From: Glandiceps talaboti
Taxonomy: Eukaryota; Hemichordata; Enteropneusta; Spengelidae
DNA: 64,000 nucleotides
Assembly: GCF_964340395.1 (NCBI RefSeq)
Contig: NC_135559.1
Coordinates: 8,929,759 to 8,993,758, forward strand
Reading direction: 5' to 3'
In this document: positions 32,432 to 44,900 of the stretch, piece by piece
Numbering within the stretch: position 1 is the first letter of the stretch
Layout of the letters: each line of letters begins with the position of its first letter
Program-made: the position numbers and the translations under genes
Notes under the pieces: model-generated
Told to the model about the DNA's origin: nothing
What the model saw: only the letters and a program-made list of their open reading frames with translations
Databases searched by the model: none

Positions 32432-35400
32432 TCATGTGACCCACACACTTGAATCTGACTTTGTACTCGCTTGTCGCAGCATGTATGCGTCTTTCGATCC
32501 TTTTGCTCGGTTAACTTGATTTCTGTCTTTCTGTGTCTCCGAGTCAAACTCTTTTTGTAGTTTCAGTGCAAATTGAAAGTCTATTTCTTCCTGAGAGATT
32601 GTCTTCTTGGTAGGGCTTGTAAACTGGTCTATAGTTCTCTGCACAGGCTGACTGTCAAGTTTCAGTTTTTTATTTTTGTTTCCCTTGCTTCCACTTGCAT
32701 TTCGTTTATGTCTTGTAATATTAGTAGAATTGTGCAATGGTTGTGGGTTTGCTCGCGTAACTTTATCACAAAATTTACTACTTTTCTCACCATGTATTGG
32801 TGGTTTTTCAGGTAATATATTTTTATCGCCTTCTCCTCTGTTTATTATATTTGTCACACTGGTGGACACATTTGTAATATCCTCAGACCCTACGTCTGTT
32901 TCTACATCCAACGTCCTCCTAGAATCAGTCGCATCTTGTGTAACATTATCAGATGCACTGTCGTTTAATCCTTTCTCTAAACTTTTGACCACTTTATTTT
33001 GCACTTTATCATAAACTTGTCGCTTTCTTCTCGGTGATGTGTATATATCTTTACAAACTAAATCATCATTGTCATTCTTCTGTGGTGTACTGTCTTTCAT
33101 CTGTTCAACTTTTGCTCTTTCTTTGTTTTTCAACCTTCCTGCTTTTTTCGGCGAGTCCTCGTCATCCCTGTATCTCTGATTCTTTCTTGGTGTTCTAGGT
33201 GAGGTAGGTTTCATTTTGTCGTCACTTCCTTTACAATTTCGTATCGACTTTCTGTGTGCTTTATCAGTTGATGTACTAGAAGCATGACTGTTATCGTCAT
33301 TATTTTTTTCGTGATCGTCTCTCTTTTGTGCAAACATGCTGTCAATTGTCCTGACTTTAGTACTTCGTGTTTCTTTGGTGGGTTGACTTCGCGTACCTGA
33401 CGCCGCTTTATCGTCTGAACCTGAATTGTTATTATTTGCGTTACCCGACTTTAACCTTCCCCGTCTTCGAACTGCAATATGTTCTCCTTTATTCATCATG
33501 ATATTCTGTTTCTTGGTTTCGATATGATCGATAGCTTTTTCAGTCCTCTCGTCTCCTTCATAATTTAACATAGGGATTTCCTTTTTAGACTTGACACATT
33601 GTTCATTCTTTGAGTTTTCCATCTGCAAAACAGGCGGCATTTCTTCGTCAGAGTCTTCGACTTGATAACTCGCGGGAATTTTCAGCAACTTCCTTCGAAA
33701 AGATTTCCTCTCGCAATCCTCACTTAATTTGAAATCAAGTAAACGTTCGTGTTTTAAGCGAGGAGATTGATCATTCGTTTGTGTTTGTTGTTCCGAGGTA
33801 ACTGTTGCTGACACTTTCCGTTTGTTACTACTAAAACGCACTGTTGAATTCTTTGTGAGTTCAGTGTTTTTCGTAATCTCAGCCTTAATAACTGTTTTGT
33901 TTTGTTCGTCTAACTTGCCATTTGCCCATATGGGGTGAGGTGAAATTTGCTCGCTACCTGTCATGGTCCCTTTTGATTGGTTTTCCACCTTTCGTTTTCG
34001 TTCCTCTACTAAACTTAGCCACTTGGCCATGACAAGCGGTGACCGTTGCAGCCACTCTGTTTCATCTTTCTGGTTGTCAAATTTACTCTGAAGATTACGT
34101 GGAGTGCTGTGAATAACAGTTGGAGATTTCAATGTGCCATCTATATGTCGTTTTGGAGGTGTTCGTGGCGATGAATGAATCGGCTTGAAATGATTTAATT
34201 CCATTGAAATACTGTCGGTACTAGCAGAGCTACTCCTCCCTCCAGAGGGCGCTGTCCTGTCTGGAAGACCACTTTGAGATTCTTTCTTCTTGTCAGGTGT
34301 TTTAGTTTGACTTCCATCACACATATCTACGCTAATACTTTCGGTGTTTTCACTGGAACTTCTGCTTGGCAATGGTTCACTGGTACATTCTACAAGTATA
34401 CATGATTCTGAACTTTCTCTGCTTGGAGTGGTAGATTTGTTGGCAGCCTTTGCAAAGAACGTTTCTATACTGATCACACTGTCCTTGCTTGTACTTGACG
34501 ACCTGGATCCTTTTTTACTACTTCCACTTCCAGACAGTTTCTTAGATGTGTTAGATATAACATCTGGAGACTTATTTGGGACTAAAATCTAAAGAAAAAC
34601 AGAAATAAGTGTATGTATTCCTCATTTGATAAATGGTAATCAATATAATGCACAACAGAATTCTCTGTACCCGCAATAGCTATCTACCACATACTAGAGG
34701 GTCAAATTAGAACAAAAAGGTTGCCATATTCTCGGTACCTGCAATAGCATTTTACCTCATGTTAGAGGGTCAAAATAGAACAAGAAGGTCGCTTATTCTC
34801 TGTACCCGCAATAGCTTTTTACCTCATGCTAGAGGGTCAAAATAGAACAAGAAGGTAAACTTATTCTCACACATGCCTATAGTAATGCATGTAAAGCGAG
34901 TGGAGCAGAAGTTATGGTGTCAACCAAGAAATTGAATGTTCATTATTTTTATGACACGCCTAGGTAGTAATATTCTATTTCAGGTACTGAGAATTAACTC
35001 CACATTTAGGAACATTGCTCCCTTCTTACCATGAAATCACCTCACAGAATAAATATTTGGCAAAAATTAACTAATACACTGAAAGTTACTTATTTCATTG
35101 TATTCAACTACTTTGTGTTGTAATTGTGTACATGATATATTCAAACATACTTGGTTTATTTCTTGCTGTAATTTCCTAGCAAGTTCTTCATCTCCGTTGG
35201 GTATATGGTTAATTTCATCATTCAATTGTTTGGCTAGATCTTCATCACTTAGTGATACTGGTATCGGCTCTGGTTCCTCCATCAACACATCCTGACGAAA
35301 TAAACAGAAACAAATCAGTTTATCCTACTTTACACAACTATCAATGACAGGGATTGGGATTGGCCTAATAATATTTCCATACACCTATAGTACACTGTAC

Positions 35401-38400
35401 AGCCGCATTGCTGCTAGACCATAACTTTGAAGAGAATAGGAGTATACTATATAAAATAATTTAATACCAGTGTTTTTTAAGGGGCAATATTAAAGTTGGT
35501 AAAATCTACCTGGGTTCCCAAGTCAATTTACCAGGGTTCCCCACCAAAATTATATTACAATGCAGGGCTCAAAATTAACAGTAGTCCCATGCCCACAGAC
35601 TAACAATTTATGTCATGGGACTACCATAATTTGCAGCTAGTAGCCCACTCAGGCTACCACTGATTATGTGATGAGGATGGAAGATTTATGGACATGGAAG
35701 TATTTTAATAACATACATATTTCCAATACAGGAAATCTGTTTTCAGTTCAGGGACTACAGGTCACAATCCTTGGGCTACCTGTTTCTGAAATTGGTAGCC
35801 CACTAGGACTACCAAAGAAAAAACTTTAATTTCAAGTCCTGCAAATGTATGGGAACTACCCCAGTATACCAAATTTATCCCAGTCTGTTACTTGGGTTCC
35901 CACATCTCAGCAAACATGCTGAATACTCTTCATATAATTACATAATTAATTCCTTACCCGTTCTGCAATATTAGAACTCAGTTTTCTTGCCAATTCTTCA
36001 TCCTCCAATCGTTGTAGTTCGTGTCTCCTTCTCCTTTCCTCTATTTGTTTCGTCTCTTCTTCTTGAAGTTTCTTGATCAGTTCTGCACTAGCCTGCATTT
36101 CTTTTTCTTCCTCTTGTATTTTCTGTTGTTTCATCTAAAAATTGTAAAATGAAGAATTATCATATCATTAGGAATATGTATAGGAATGATAAAAGTGACC
36201 ACAAATGACTCAGTTTCTTATTAGGCCTAATAAAAAAATTGTGTGGTTCTGATAACGCTCAATTTTAGAATATGTGGGGTAGGTAGATTTTTTATTTTAT
36301 TTTATCATATATATTCTTTTCATATGTGAGTGTCTAGTTCAGGTAGTTATGTTTTCTGTTGTTTTCCATATGGTCTCTGTATTAATACTATTATTGGTTT
36401 CTTCCCATCAAATGTACATCCATTACAGATTGGACGAAAAGTTTTATATTGTCTTTTTAAGTTGACGTCAGTTTTCGCATCCACTATTTCACATGAGACT
36501 TCACAATTTTTGAAATTTTATCATTTTTTTCTTGAATACGTAAAAAAAAGTTTAGGGTCAGCAGTGAAAAACTAGGTGGGGTCAGGTAACTGGAACCAAA
36601 CACCTATTTTATTTTAGGCCTTACAGCAGCCTTACTTAATTCTACATTTGTCGCGGACCCTATATTCCTTCAATCTAATGAATTATACAACAGGTTTAGA
36701 AAACCTTCACAATGTTTGACTGAAGTTTTGATAATTTCTCTTTATCTCACTTCCAGCATAAAATTAATCTGACATTCGCGATAGTCAAATCTGAAAAGAG
36801 ACTTACCCTGTTCAACTGTTCTTCGAATTCCTTGCGCACTTCTCCAGGTTGACTGATAAGAGGTATGTGATGTGCAAGAATTTCTGTAATCAGAACAAAA
36901 TAGAAATATTATGACAGAACCCGCTGACAAGTGCGTGCAAGTGTGGTGTACTTAGGATATTTGCACGAGTGTTGGCTGTGTTCTTTGCATCTGTAGAATA
37001 CTGCAAGCATGAGAGCAAATACCCCTGAGTACCCACACTGGAACTCAGTGGCATGGGGTTCTGTTATTACTACAAATGTTTATCTGAAACGGCAAATTTT
37101 CATAAAAATCATACAGCGCAATCACGCGATTTTGTGTGTAGCAAACGACCGTGTCCAATAACCTGACCGACCCTAATTTAGGCCCAGACTCTAAATATTC
37201 TTTGCATGCAAAAAAGGTAAAATGGTAACATTTTCTATTTCAATGTACAGCTTCATGCCTTTGCCTCATCTTTTAAAAAAAAAAAAAAAAATAGTATTCC
37301 AGAGAGAAACCAGGTCTTTTTAGACTATAGCAGTACAGTCTGCATAACATGTTCATCTACTGCTGTCTTCATTTATGTCATCTCATCAAACTTTCATGGA
37401 AATATTGTGACAGACGAGTATTTCATCTTGGGGTTGAAGTAATTTTTACAAATATAAAATAACATAAAATTCCAACCTACCTTCCCTATTTTCTGAAGTC
37501 ATGTAATCATAAAACAAACATTTTTTTTATTTTCCCTAATGTGACTCCAGCCACAATTCTATCAAAATTAATTTGTGCAATAATAATTTGAAACATTTTA
37601 CTTCCACAACATACAGTAGACTAGCTAATCAATTTACAATGCACGTCATTCTCTGTGACATAACATGCATGGAATTTTTAAATTTTTGTACTTTAAAATT
37701 TAAACCATTTACAGACTATTTTTTTCAAGATCAATTGCTGTGAATAGATTTTGAATTTACTGTTGAGTTGCTGAACGTTAGTTTAATATGAGTACAGAAA
37801 AACAGATGACTCAGAAAATAAAACGCCTTGAGTCGAGACTAGACATTGCATCATGGTAAACACATGATGCGAATACGAATTTTGGAGCGTTGCCAAAACC
37901 TCTCTCTTGTCTAGTGTAGTCAGGTATGTTTTAGAATATGATCGCACTGGCATCATCATGTCGCCGTTGCCATAACACACACGTTGCATTCCTAAAACTC
38001 TTTAAATCGACGTGGAATCAAAATGGGCGTGTCGTCTGTGAGATCGCGATGCAAAAACAACATTGTTAGAGTTGTTGGCGCGCTACTTTGAAAATTATGC
38101 CGTCTGCCCTATTTACAATTACAAAAATTGTGCAGTAAAAAAATAACACGATTGGGCTTTTTTGGTGTTTTTATTACTTTACCTTCTTCAAAAGATTCGT
38201 CTTCAAGTCCTTCTAAACGTCTTCTACATTTCTCTGGGAAGGCATTTTGGATGATTTTCCATCGGTTCTGGTTGATCAATCTGTTTTCTCGGGATTGTTT
38301 GCGTGCCCAGCTGCTGATTCTGATCCGACATAACGGACACGTAAAGTTGGCTTCCTCTACATTCTGACGAAAACATGGCATGCAAAGTTCATGAGAGCAT

Positions 38401-38525
38401 GGCATAGTAACAGGTTCAATGAGAATCGACATACAGATCGGGCACAGACAATCTGAAAGTTGCAAAGACGCCCCATTTTCTTCTGTCAGTGGCGATGACA
38501 ACTCTCGTCTCTCTTGTGCCGCCAT
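32432..38525 (-). CDS. RNF168: RNF168-type RING E3 ubiquitin ligase
   Basis: In vertebrates RNF168 reads ubiquitin at DNA breaks and ubiquitylates H2A on K13/K15. Exons (minus): 38525-38183, 36883-36807, 36134-35958, 35291-35151, 34588-32432; 964 aa, all phases closed. C3HC4 RING: C28, C31, C43, H45, C48, C51, C63, C66, followed by the SSW-R...W-II-Q helix seen in RNF168. A UMI-like helix lies around 156-167. MIU1 (LEDEELARKLSSNI) is at 183-196. Two additional MIU-like motifs follow at 213-227 and 232-245. The C-terminal MIU2 (EEIDFQFALKLQKEF) is at 913-927 and the LR motif NRAKGSKDAYMLR at 939-951. The MIU1/UMI helices favour RNF168 over RNF169. Exon 5 is one 719-codon basic, Ser-rich, low-complexity block, making the protein much longer than human RNF168 (571 aa). 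Confidence 0.93.
34661..34993 (+). mobile_element. MITE, TIR TTCTCGGTAC family, copy 2 with triplicated end
   Basis: In RNF168 intron 4. Units starting TTCTCTGTACC/TTCTCGGTACC lie at 34661, 34729 and 34796 (67-68 bp each). They are followed by the rest of the element, ending GGTACTGAGAA at 34993. The interior matches 3916-4106. Confidence 0.75.
36223..36621 (-). mobile_element. MITE, TIR AGGCCTAA family, copy 2 (intact ends)
   Basis: 399 bp from AGGCCTAATAAAAAAATTGT to ACCAAACACCTATTTTATTT plus TAGGCCT. This is the most complete copy, in opposite orientation to 14710-15200 and 50630-50990. It lies in RNF168 intron 2. Confidence 0.8.
36908..37069 (+). mobile_element. MITE, TIR TATGACAGAACCCC family, copy in RNF168 intron 1
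   Basis: Starts TATTATGACAGAACCC and ends CATGGGGTTCTGTTATTA. The interior has the palindromic words GTGTGGTGTACT and GAGTACCCACAC. Confidence 0.75.
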
Positions 38526-38747
38526 TTTGTTAATATTGACAAATGTCGCGTCTTGCGAGAAGAGAACTGTTTCTGAACAAACTAATCTCAGCTCGATTTT
38601 ATGAACATTTGGTTATCAAAAAACAATATAAGATTTAAAAAAAATAAGTATAATCACTCTCTTTGGTAGGATTTTAGGCTTGATTTGAATCCAAAATTTG
38701 GTGTTTATCTCGTTGACCTTTGACCTCATATACATAAGTCTAACAAA
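38526..38747. promoter_or_regulatory. 222-bp bidirectional promoter RNF168 / EIF2A
   Basis: Start codons of two divergent genes lie 222 bp apart, so both core promoters and 5' UTRs must overlap or abut here. It includes CpG-containing ATGTCGCGTCTTGCGAG near the RNF168 side, a 3' half rich in A/T, and a perfect DR1 nuclear-receptor-type site. No TATA box obvious. Confidence 0.75.
38714..38726 (-). promoter_or_regulatory. Perfect DR1 nuclear receptor element
   Basis: On the minus strand AGGTCA-A-AGGTCA, the consensus direct repeat with one spacer bound by HNF4, RXR, COUP-TF and TR4-type receptors. It lies 21 bp upstream of the EIF2A ATG. Whether it is bound is not known. Confidence 0.55.
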
Positions 38748-41700
38748 ATGGCTGCGCCCTGCCCCCTCCTTGCGGGTGAGTATATCTCATAAACTATCAA
38801 AAAACGCGTTGCAAATAGCACATATAGGCTGTCTATAGAATTATTATAATAGAATGTAAAATAAGCAAAGCTGAAGCTTAAAATATGGCTCACTGTGTAC
38901 TTTCTGTCAAATGATGTATGTACCTAGCTAGTGCCACATGGTCTTTTTGAAAGTCAACTTCCGAAGTCCATGTACGTACAGAGCATGCATCCCTGATCCC
39001 ATCAACTTTTCAGTAACTCGACAACCTTGTCAATCATAACTTTTACTACTAGCCTTTAATTTGATCTTGTTTGTTGTAAAATGTAATTGTTGAGTTTATT
39101 CACTTTTAATATTGTGTGCCCAAAAGCAGTATTTTCATTAGTTATAACCGTTATATGCAAATGTAAAAACCTTGAAATAATAACATATGTTTAACTTTAA
39201 ACATAGACCCTACACGTGTGGGGTCTATGTTTTAAGCCAACTGTTGTCTCACTACTTACCACTGTCAATACTGCATAACTTAGTTCATGTATAAATGGAC
39301 GTATCACCCATCTAGTGATACTGCCATGATGTATTTAAGCAGATATCGAGTGATGGATGTGTGTTGGGGCCATGGTAGCTCTGGATTTATACACTGCAGG
39401 GTTTTGACACGTCTTCTCCCACTGTGTCGAAACCCAGCAGCATATAAACCCAGAGCTAGGGTTGGGGTAATGTTTTCTTGTGCATGATATATTCCCAAAC
39501 GAACTCAGATAGCCGTGAATCTATGTATATTAATAACACAATGGGACGGTAAAATACTTGGATTCCGTTCTCAATTATTTTTAACACTGTTTATTTTGGT
39601 ATTGAGTAAAATTTGACGAATTCACAACCTTAGATATTAAATCTAACAAGAAACTCATATATATGTAGATAATTACATAGCTCGTCTAGTTCCAATACGA
39701 TCCACGTTATGATTTACACTACATGTATGTTTATCTTCACACATCATGTCTAGTCAATGTCATATATCCTAGCACAGAAATCTGATTTTTAGTTAAAATC
39801 TGAATCCAAAGACAAAGTCATAAGTGTATGTTGATAGGACGTGTCAAGTTCAACTCAGGGAAGGTTCTAAGCTAACAAGAGCACTGCAGTTTCCATGGCC
39901 TAGGTTTTCTAATTTCTAATTTTTCTCTTTTTGCCTTCACAGTTAGGGGATCTGATGGAGTTTCATTGGTTGAAGGACCCCCTAGGCTGAAACAATATGA
40001 CAGCTTTCCTAGGTAAGTATAGGCAATCAATTCTTGTAAAGCGATCTATCATAAAAAGTTGCTGTCCATATATATGATGACATATATACAGTAATTTTGA
40101 TACTTACACAAGAAATCATCATATTCACTATCAATTATTCCAGTTTCCAGTTTCCCACCTTGAAGCCATTTTTGAAAGAAAAGTAACAGGAGAGTGCATT
40201 AGCACCCCCAGGCAAAATTAGGGCCATCGTATATCACATGGCAGTACATGCAACAGTCAAATCAAATGTTGCTAAAATAATCCTTGAGTTCCTGAAATTT
40301 TGTGATTGAAAACAAAGTTACAAGAATTTTCTGACTGTTTAAGAATACCACCAACTTTTACTCTGAAATACTTGCAAATAATTTTTTTTTTTTCAAAGGA
40401 GTACGCAACTATTCATATACTTCCAAACAGCACCCCTAGTGGCCAACCTAGGCAATCTTTTGTTTTTCTGATGGCAAGAAAATGGTGTACTATAAATTAC
40501 TTTGTAACCACTTGAATTCCAAATAAAAAATTTGTTTGAATTATTTCTTTTGTCCAAAAGAGTGTAATTACCGACATACTCTTGTTTAATTCTTGATTCT
40601 TATAGAGACTGGTTTGTCTTTACCAAATGAATTATCACAAAATATTTTATTTTCCAAGTTTTTTAATAAATACACTTTTTGTGATACATTTTAAGTAACA
40701 TCGATATTTGACAGTCTTTGTAATTTTGTTGTTCTTTTTTTTACAGTGATACCAGTAAGAACTGTAAAGTACAGGCCTTTAGTACAGATGGCAAGCTGTT
40801 CGCATGGTGTAATGGTTTTTGGTAAGATAATTTCACGGAACATATTTAAAACAGCATCCATCCATTGAAGGTGATACAAATCAGGGTTATGCTAGAGAGT
40901 CTAACCTTATTCCTATCTTTAACCTTACCCTAACCCTGACTCCCTAGCTTTAATACAAATGTGTATCTATTGTACAGTCATCCCACTGTTATACATTCTT
41001 ACCACAGGTGACAGTGAGTGTGTAATAGATCAAACTCACTTTCTTACATGCTATCTGTCTCCTGTGTTCTTACCACTACACTCGTGATAGAACTGCTGCA
41101 GAGAATACTGCCAGCGCTCGTGCAAATACCCCAAGTATGCCACACTTGCACTGCAGTCACTTGTCATGATGTTCTGTCATATTACTTGTCAAGATGTAGA
41201 TCAGAAAATATATTCTAGTCTAGCTGCTAGACCTCAGGCTTTCTTCTCGACAATCTGTTTTTGAAGGTGGCACACAATTGAGGGCAAATGCCTGAGGCTG
41301 TCACCCTCACTAGTGACCTTTGGTCACCTTGACAGTGAGCAGAAAAGCCTGAGGGGTCTAGCAGCAAGACTAAATATATCCTTGATTTTCAGTTTGAACA
41401 TTGAAATTTTATATTTGATATAAATATCACAGCTATTAGAAATGATATTCTGTAAATGCCCCAATTTGTGTGTAAGGTCAAAGGACATATAAAGGTGAAA
41501 GGTCAAGTAATAAGTCTTTATTGTGTTCTTGCAGTGTAAATATTATAGAAACAAAGACATGTGGTTTGGTTCAGAAACTAGACAGACCAAAAACTCACTT
41601 TCTACAGTTTTCACCACAAGGTAACATCCTAGCTACGTGGGAAATGTATGTAGGTAAGTAGGCTTCCTTTTCAAAGGTGCTGCCATTTTTCAAAACTAGT

Positions 41701-41949
41701 GGCCATATGGAAGAGGATTGGATATTCATTTTTAGATTTTTTCATTTATAAAACAATTTTATCATGGCTTCCTACTTGAAAAATCAACATAGACCAAGTA
41801 CTTGTTTGTAACTCAATAACATGCAAAAGGATTGATTGATTGATTGAGTGAGTGAGTTAGTGATTGATTGATTGATTATTGATTGATTGATTGGTTGGTT
41901 GGTTGGTTGGTTGGTTCATTGGGGTTGGTCTTAGATATTGACAACAAAG

Positions 41950-41987
<38 letters not shown>

Positions 41988-44900
41988 CGATGAATTGGAT
42001 GATAAATTGATTGACCAATTAATTGATTGATATCATTACAGTGAACAGAGAAGTGCCAGGTGGACAGCCAAATTTGCATTTATGGGATGTAAAAACAGGT
42101 GAAGATCTGAAAGGATTTGTACAGAGAAAACAAGACAATTGGTAAGTTATGATATACAAAGATATGAATATATAGTTGTGGAATACCAAGTTAACCTTTT
42201 CAGCTTTTCTCATCTGATACAAATTAGTTAAAATAGAACAAATTGTCACTACAAATTAAAAAAACTAGAAAAATTGAACATTGGTCCTTGAGTTCTGATC
42301 ACCATGGCAATAATCAAGACCAGATGTTCATTTTTGTTTTCTATATAGGCGTTTAGTTCGACTTTGTTTCCATATATAGGCGTGTAGTTTAACTTTAAAT
42401 GACTGTGTATGTACAACTTTGTATTCACATACCTATTTCCAAATAGGGGCGCATGGCAATTTGTTTACCTTATATAGGCATAGAGTTTAAATGATTTAGA
42501 CCATGATTGCATATTTGCAGACACTTTTCCAAATAAGAGTGTATAGTTAGTTACATACATATGTTTGTATGTAACTGTGCTTTGATTTCACTGTAATGTA
42601 GATCCCTTGATTTCACGCACTCTGTAACTGAAAGTCATGATCTGACTTTGAATTTTTTGTAACCTCCTTGCAAATGGGCCGGAGGCCTGGAAATGCAATA
42701 AAACTATGATCTTGTATAGTTAGTTATTTTCCATATATGGACATATTAGTTTGATATATTTTGCATATGCATCTTTGTGTGTGTACCTTTTACCAAATAA
42801 AGGCAGATATTCAACTTTTACCAAATAAGGTTAGATGTTCAACTTTTACCAAATAAGGGCAGATGTTCATATTTGTTTCCCTTTTGTACTTTATAGGCAT
42901 ATACTTTGAAATATTTTGCATGTAAAATTTTGGATGTGCATACTTTTTTTTGAATAATTTGGACATATGGTAATTCTGTTTCCATATATGGGCGTATGTG
43001 TCAATTTGATTTTGCATATATGCATGTCTATAAATATGTATATCACAATAGTTTGTTGACATGTGTTCCATTACCAGGTGTCCACAGTGGTCAGCAGATG
43101 AAAGTATATGTGCTAGAAATGTCAACAATGAAATCCAATTTTATGAGAACAATAAATTTGGTAAGTTTAGTAGTACATCGGAAGACATCAATTCGTGGGA
43201 TTTACAGAATTGAGATGATTTTATACTTCAATGAATTTTTTTATGATTCTCTCAATGGCAATATAAATCTGATAACTAAGATTCATGGATATACTCAAGA
43301 GATTATGAACTTGTAATATGTAGTTGCATTGCAAATTTGTTTTGAATTGGAAAAGATCTTGTGTGTTTGATCTTGACCATTGCTAGTTTTCATACAAGCG
43401 ATAGGCCATTCCAGACTGCAAACAGGAAAATGAGAATACAGCACCCTCATTCGAATTTAGGGTATCATCACCTCAGAGCGCCGTTTCTTAAGAGCTTTGT
43501 ATTGGTAATCTGTAGAAGTGTAAATCAGGGATGTTTTTTGTATTGTTCAGACATCAAGGAAAGCAGCAGTGATCTATGATTAACTGAGTAACCTATACCA
43601 TGTATACCCCCAAGGTATACACAGACAAGAAGTAGAGCGCCACCATGGCCAATTTTGGAAAGACAATTACTAGTATGTGAAAGTCAAGGTGCTCATAGTT
43701 TGCATGAATTGTTTTTCTCAGGATATCTGTCTATCTGTCTGGCTGGTTCTGTCTCTGTCTGTGTCTGTCTGTAACCTATCTGCCTGTCACCTGTCTTTCT
43801 GTCTGTCCCTCCTTCTGTCTGTCCGTCCATCCATCCATCCATCTGTCTGTCTGTGCCTGCTTGCCTGCCTGCCTGCCTGTCTGCCTGTCTGTCTGTCTGT
43901 CTGTCTTTCACCTGTCTCTGTCTGTCTGTTTCTGTCTGTCTCTATCATCTGTCTCAGTCTATATCTGTCTGTCTGTCTGTCTGTCTGTCTGACTGTCTGT
44001 CTGTCTGTCTGTCTCAGTGTCCATCTGTCTGTTTATTTGTGTCTATTTCTCTGCCTATGTCTACCTTGGTCCAAGCCTGTCTCTATCTGGAAATATTGGT
44101 TGTTTGTTCATTTGACTACTGAAGGAGTATTAATATCAGTCGTTCTTGTCTTTATATTACTGTAGATACCATAGCCAGGAAGCTCCACATTCAGAAAGTT
44201 GTTGATTTCAGTTTGTCACCTGGTGCATTGCCATGTAAAGTTGCCACCTATGTACCAGGATCTAAGGTAAGGCAGGGACAATACAGTACTGTTCACAGAA
44301 ACTGGTTTTGACCTGCAAGGACTGGACAGGTGTGTGTCCGTTCATATGTATTTATATTGTAATGAGATGATAGTTTAAGAGAATGCTTAGTAAAAATATT
44401 ACATGTGAGCTGTCCAGGTAAAGGTTGGAATTATTATGCTTTCAGTCAGTCATCATGATTGTTTATCTCGTCTCAGCTACCCAAACTCTGCCACTGGGGG
44501 GCGCTCTTCCAACGCCCCACAGAGTCTGGGGTATTGCATAAGTGATTGTTGTGAGGAGGAACATTCCCACTGTTGGGATCTGTAACAGCTGTTGATTTGA
44601 TTGTCATTTTCATTAGTTCTGTATATATTTCATAGAAATCATGGTATAAAGTTTTTGAAAATTGACTTTGTTAGAGAACTAACCAAGCAAGTGTTGCCAA
44701 CTGTGTAATTATATTACAGAAGCCATGTTGTGGGTCAATCTAACCGTACAGCCATCTTGTTCAAATAGCAGATGTTGTAATGCCTTTGCTGGGGGCAGCA
44801 GAAGTCAAGAGAGTCTGGGTAACTGAGACTAGGTTGCTGACCCTCTACAAAATAATAGTTTACTCGATACATGTAAATCTGACCACTAGGTGGCGCTGTT

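Noticed and set aside
38109-38182. Extension of RNF168 exon 1 through VIKTPKKPNRVIFLL to the stop at 38109
   Set aside because: This is intron read-through past a good GTAAAG donor; splicing to 36883 restores the conserved PGEVRKEFEEQL segment.
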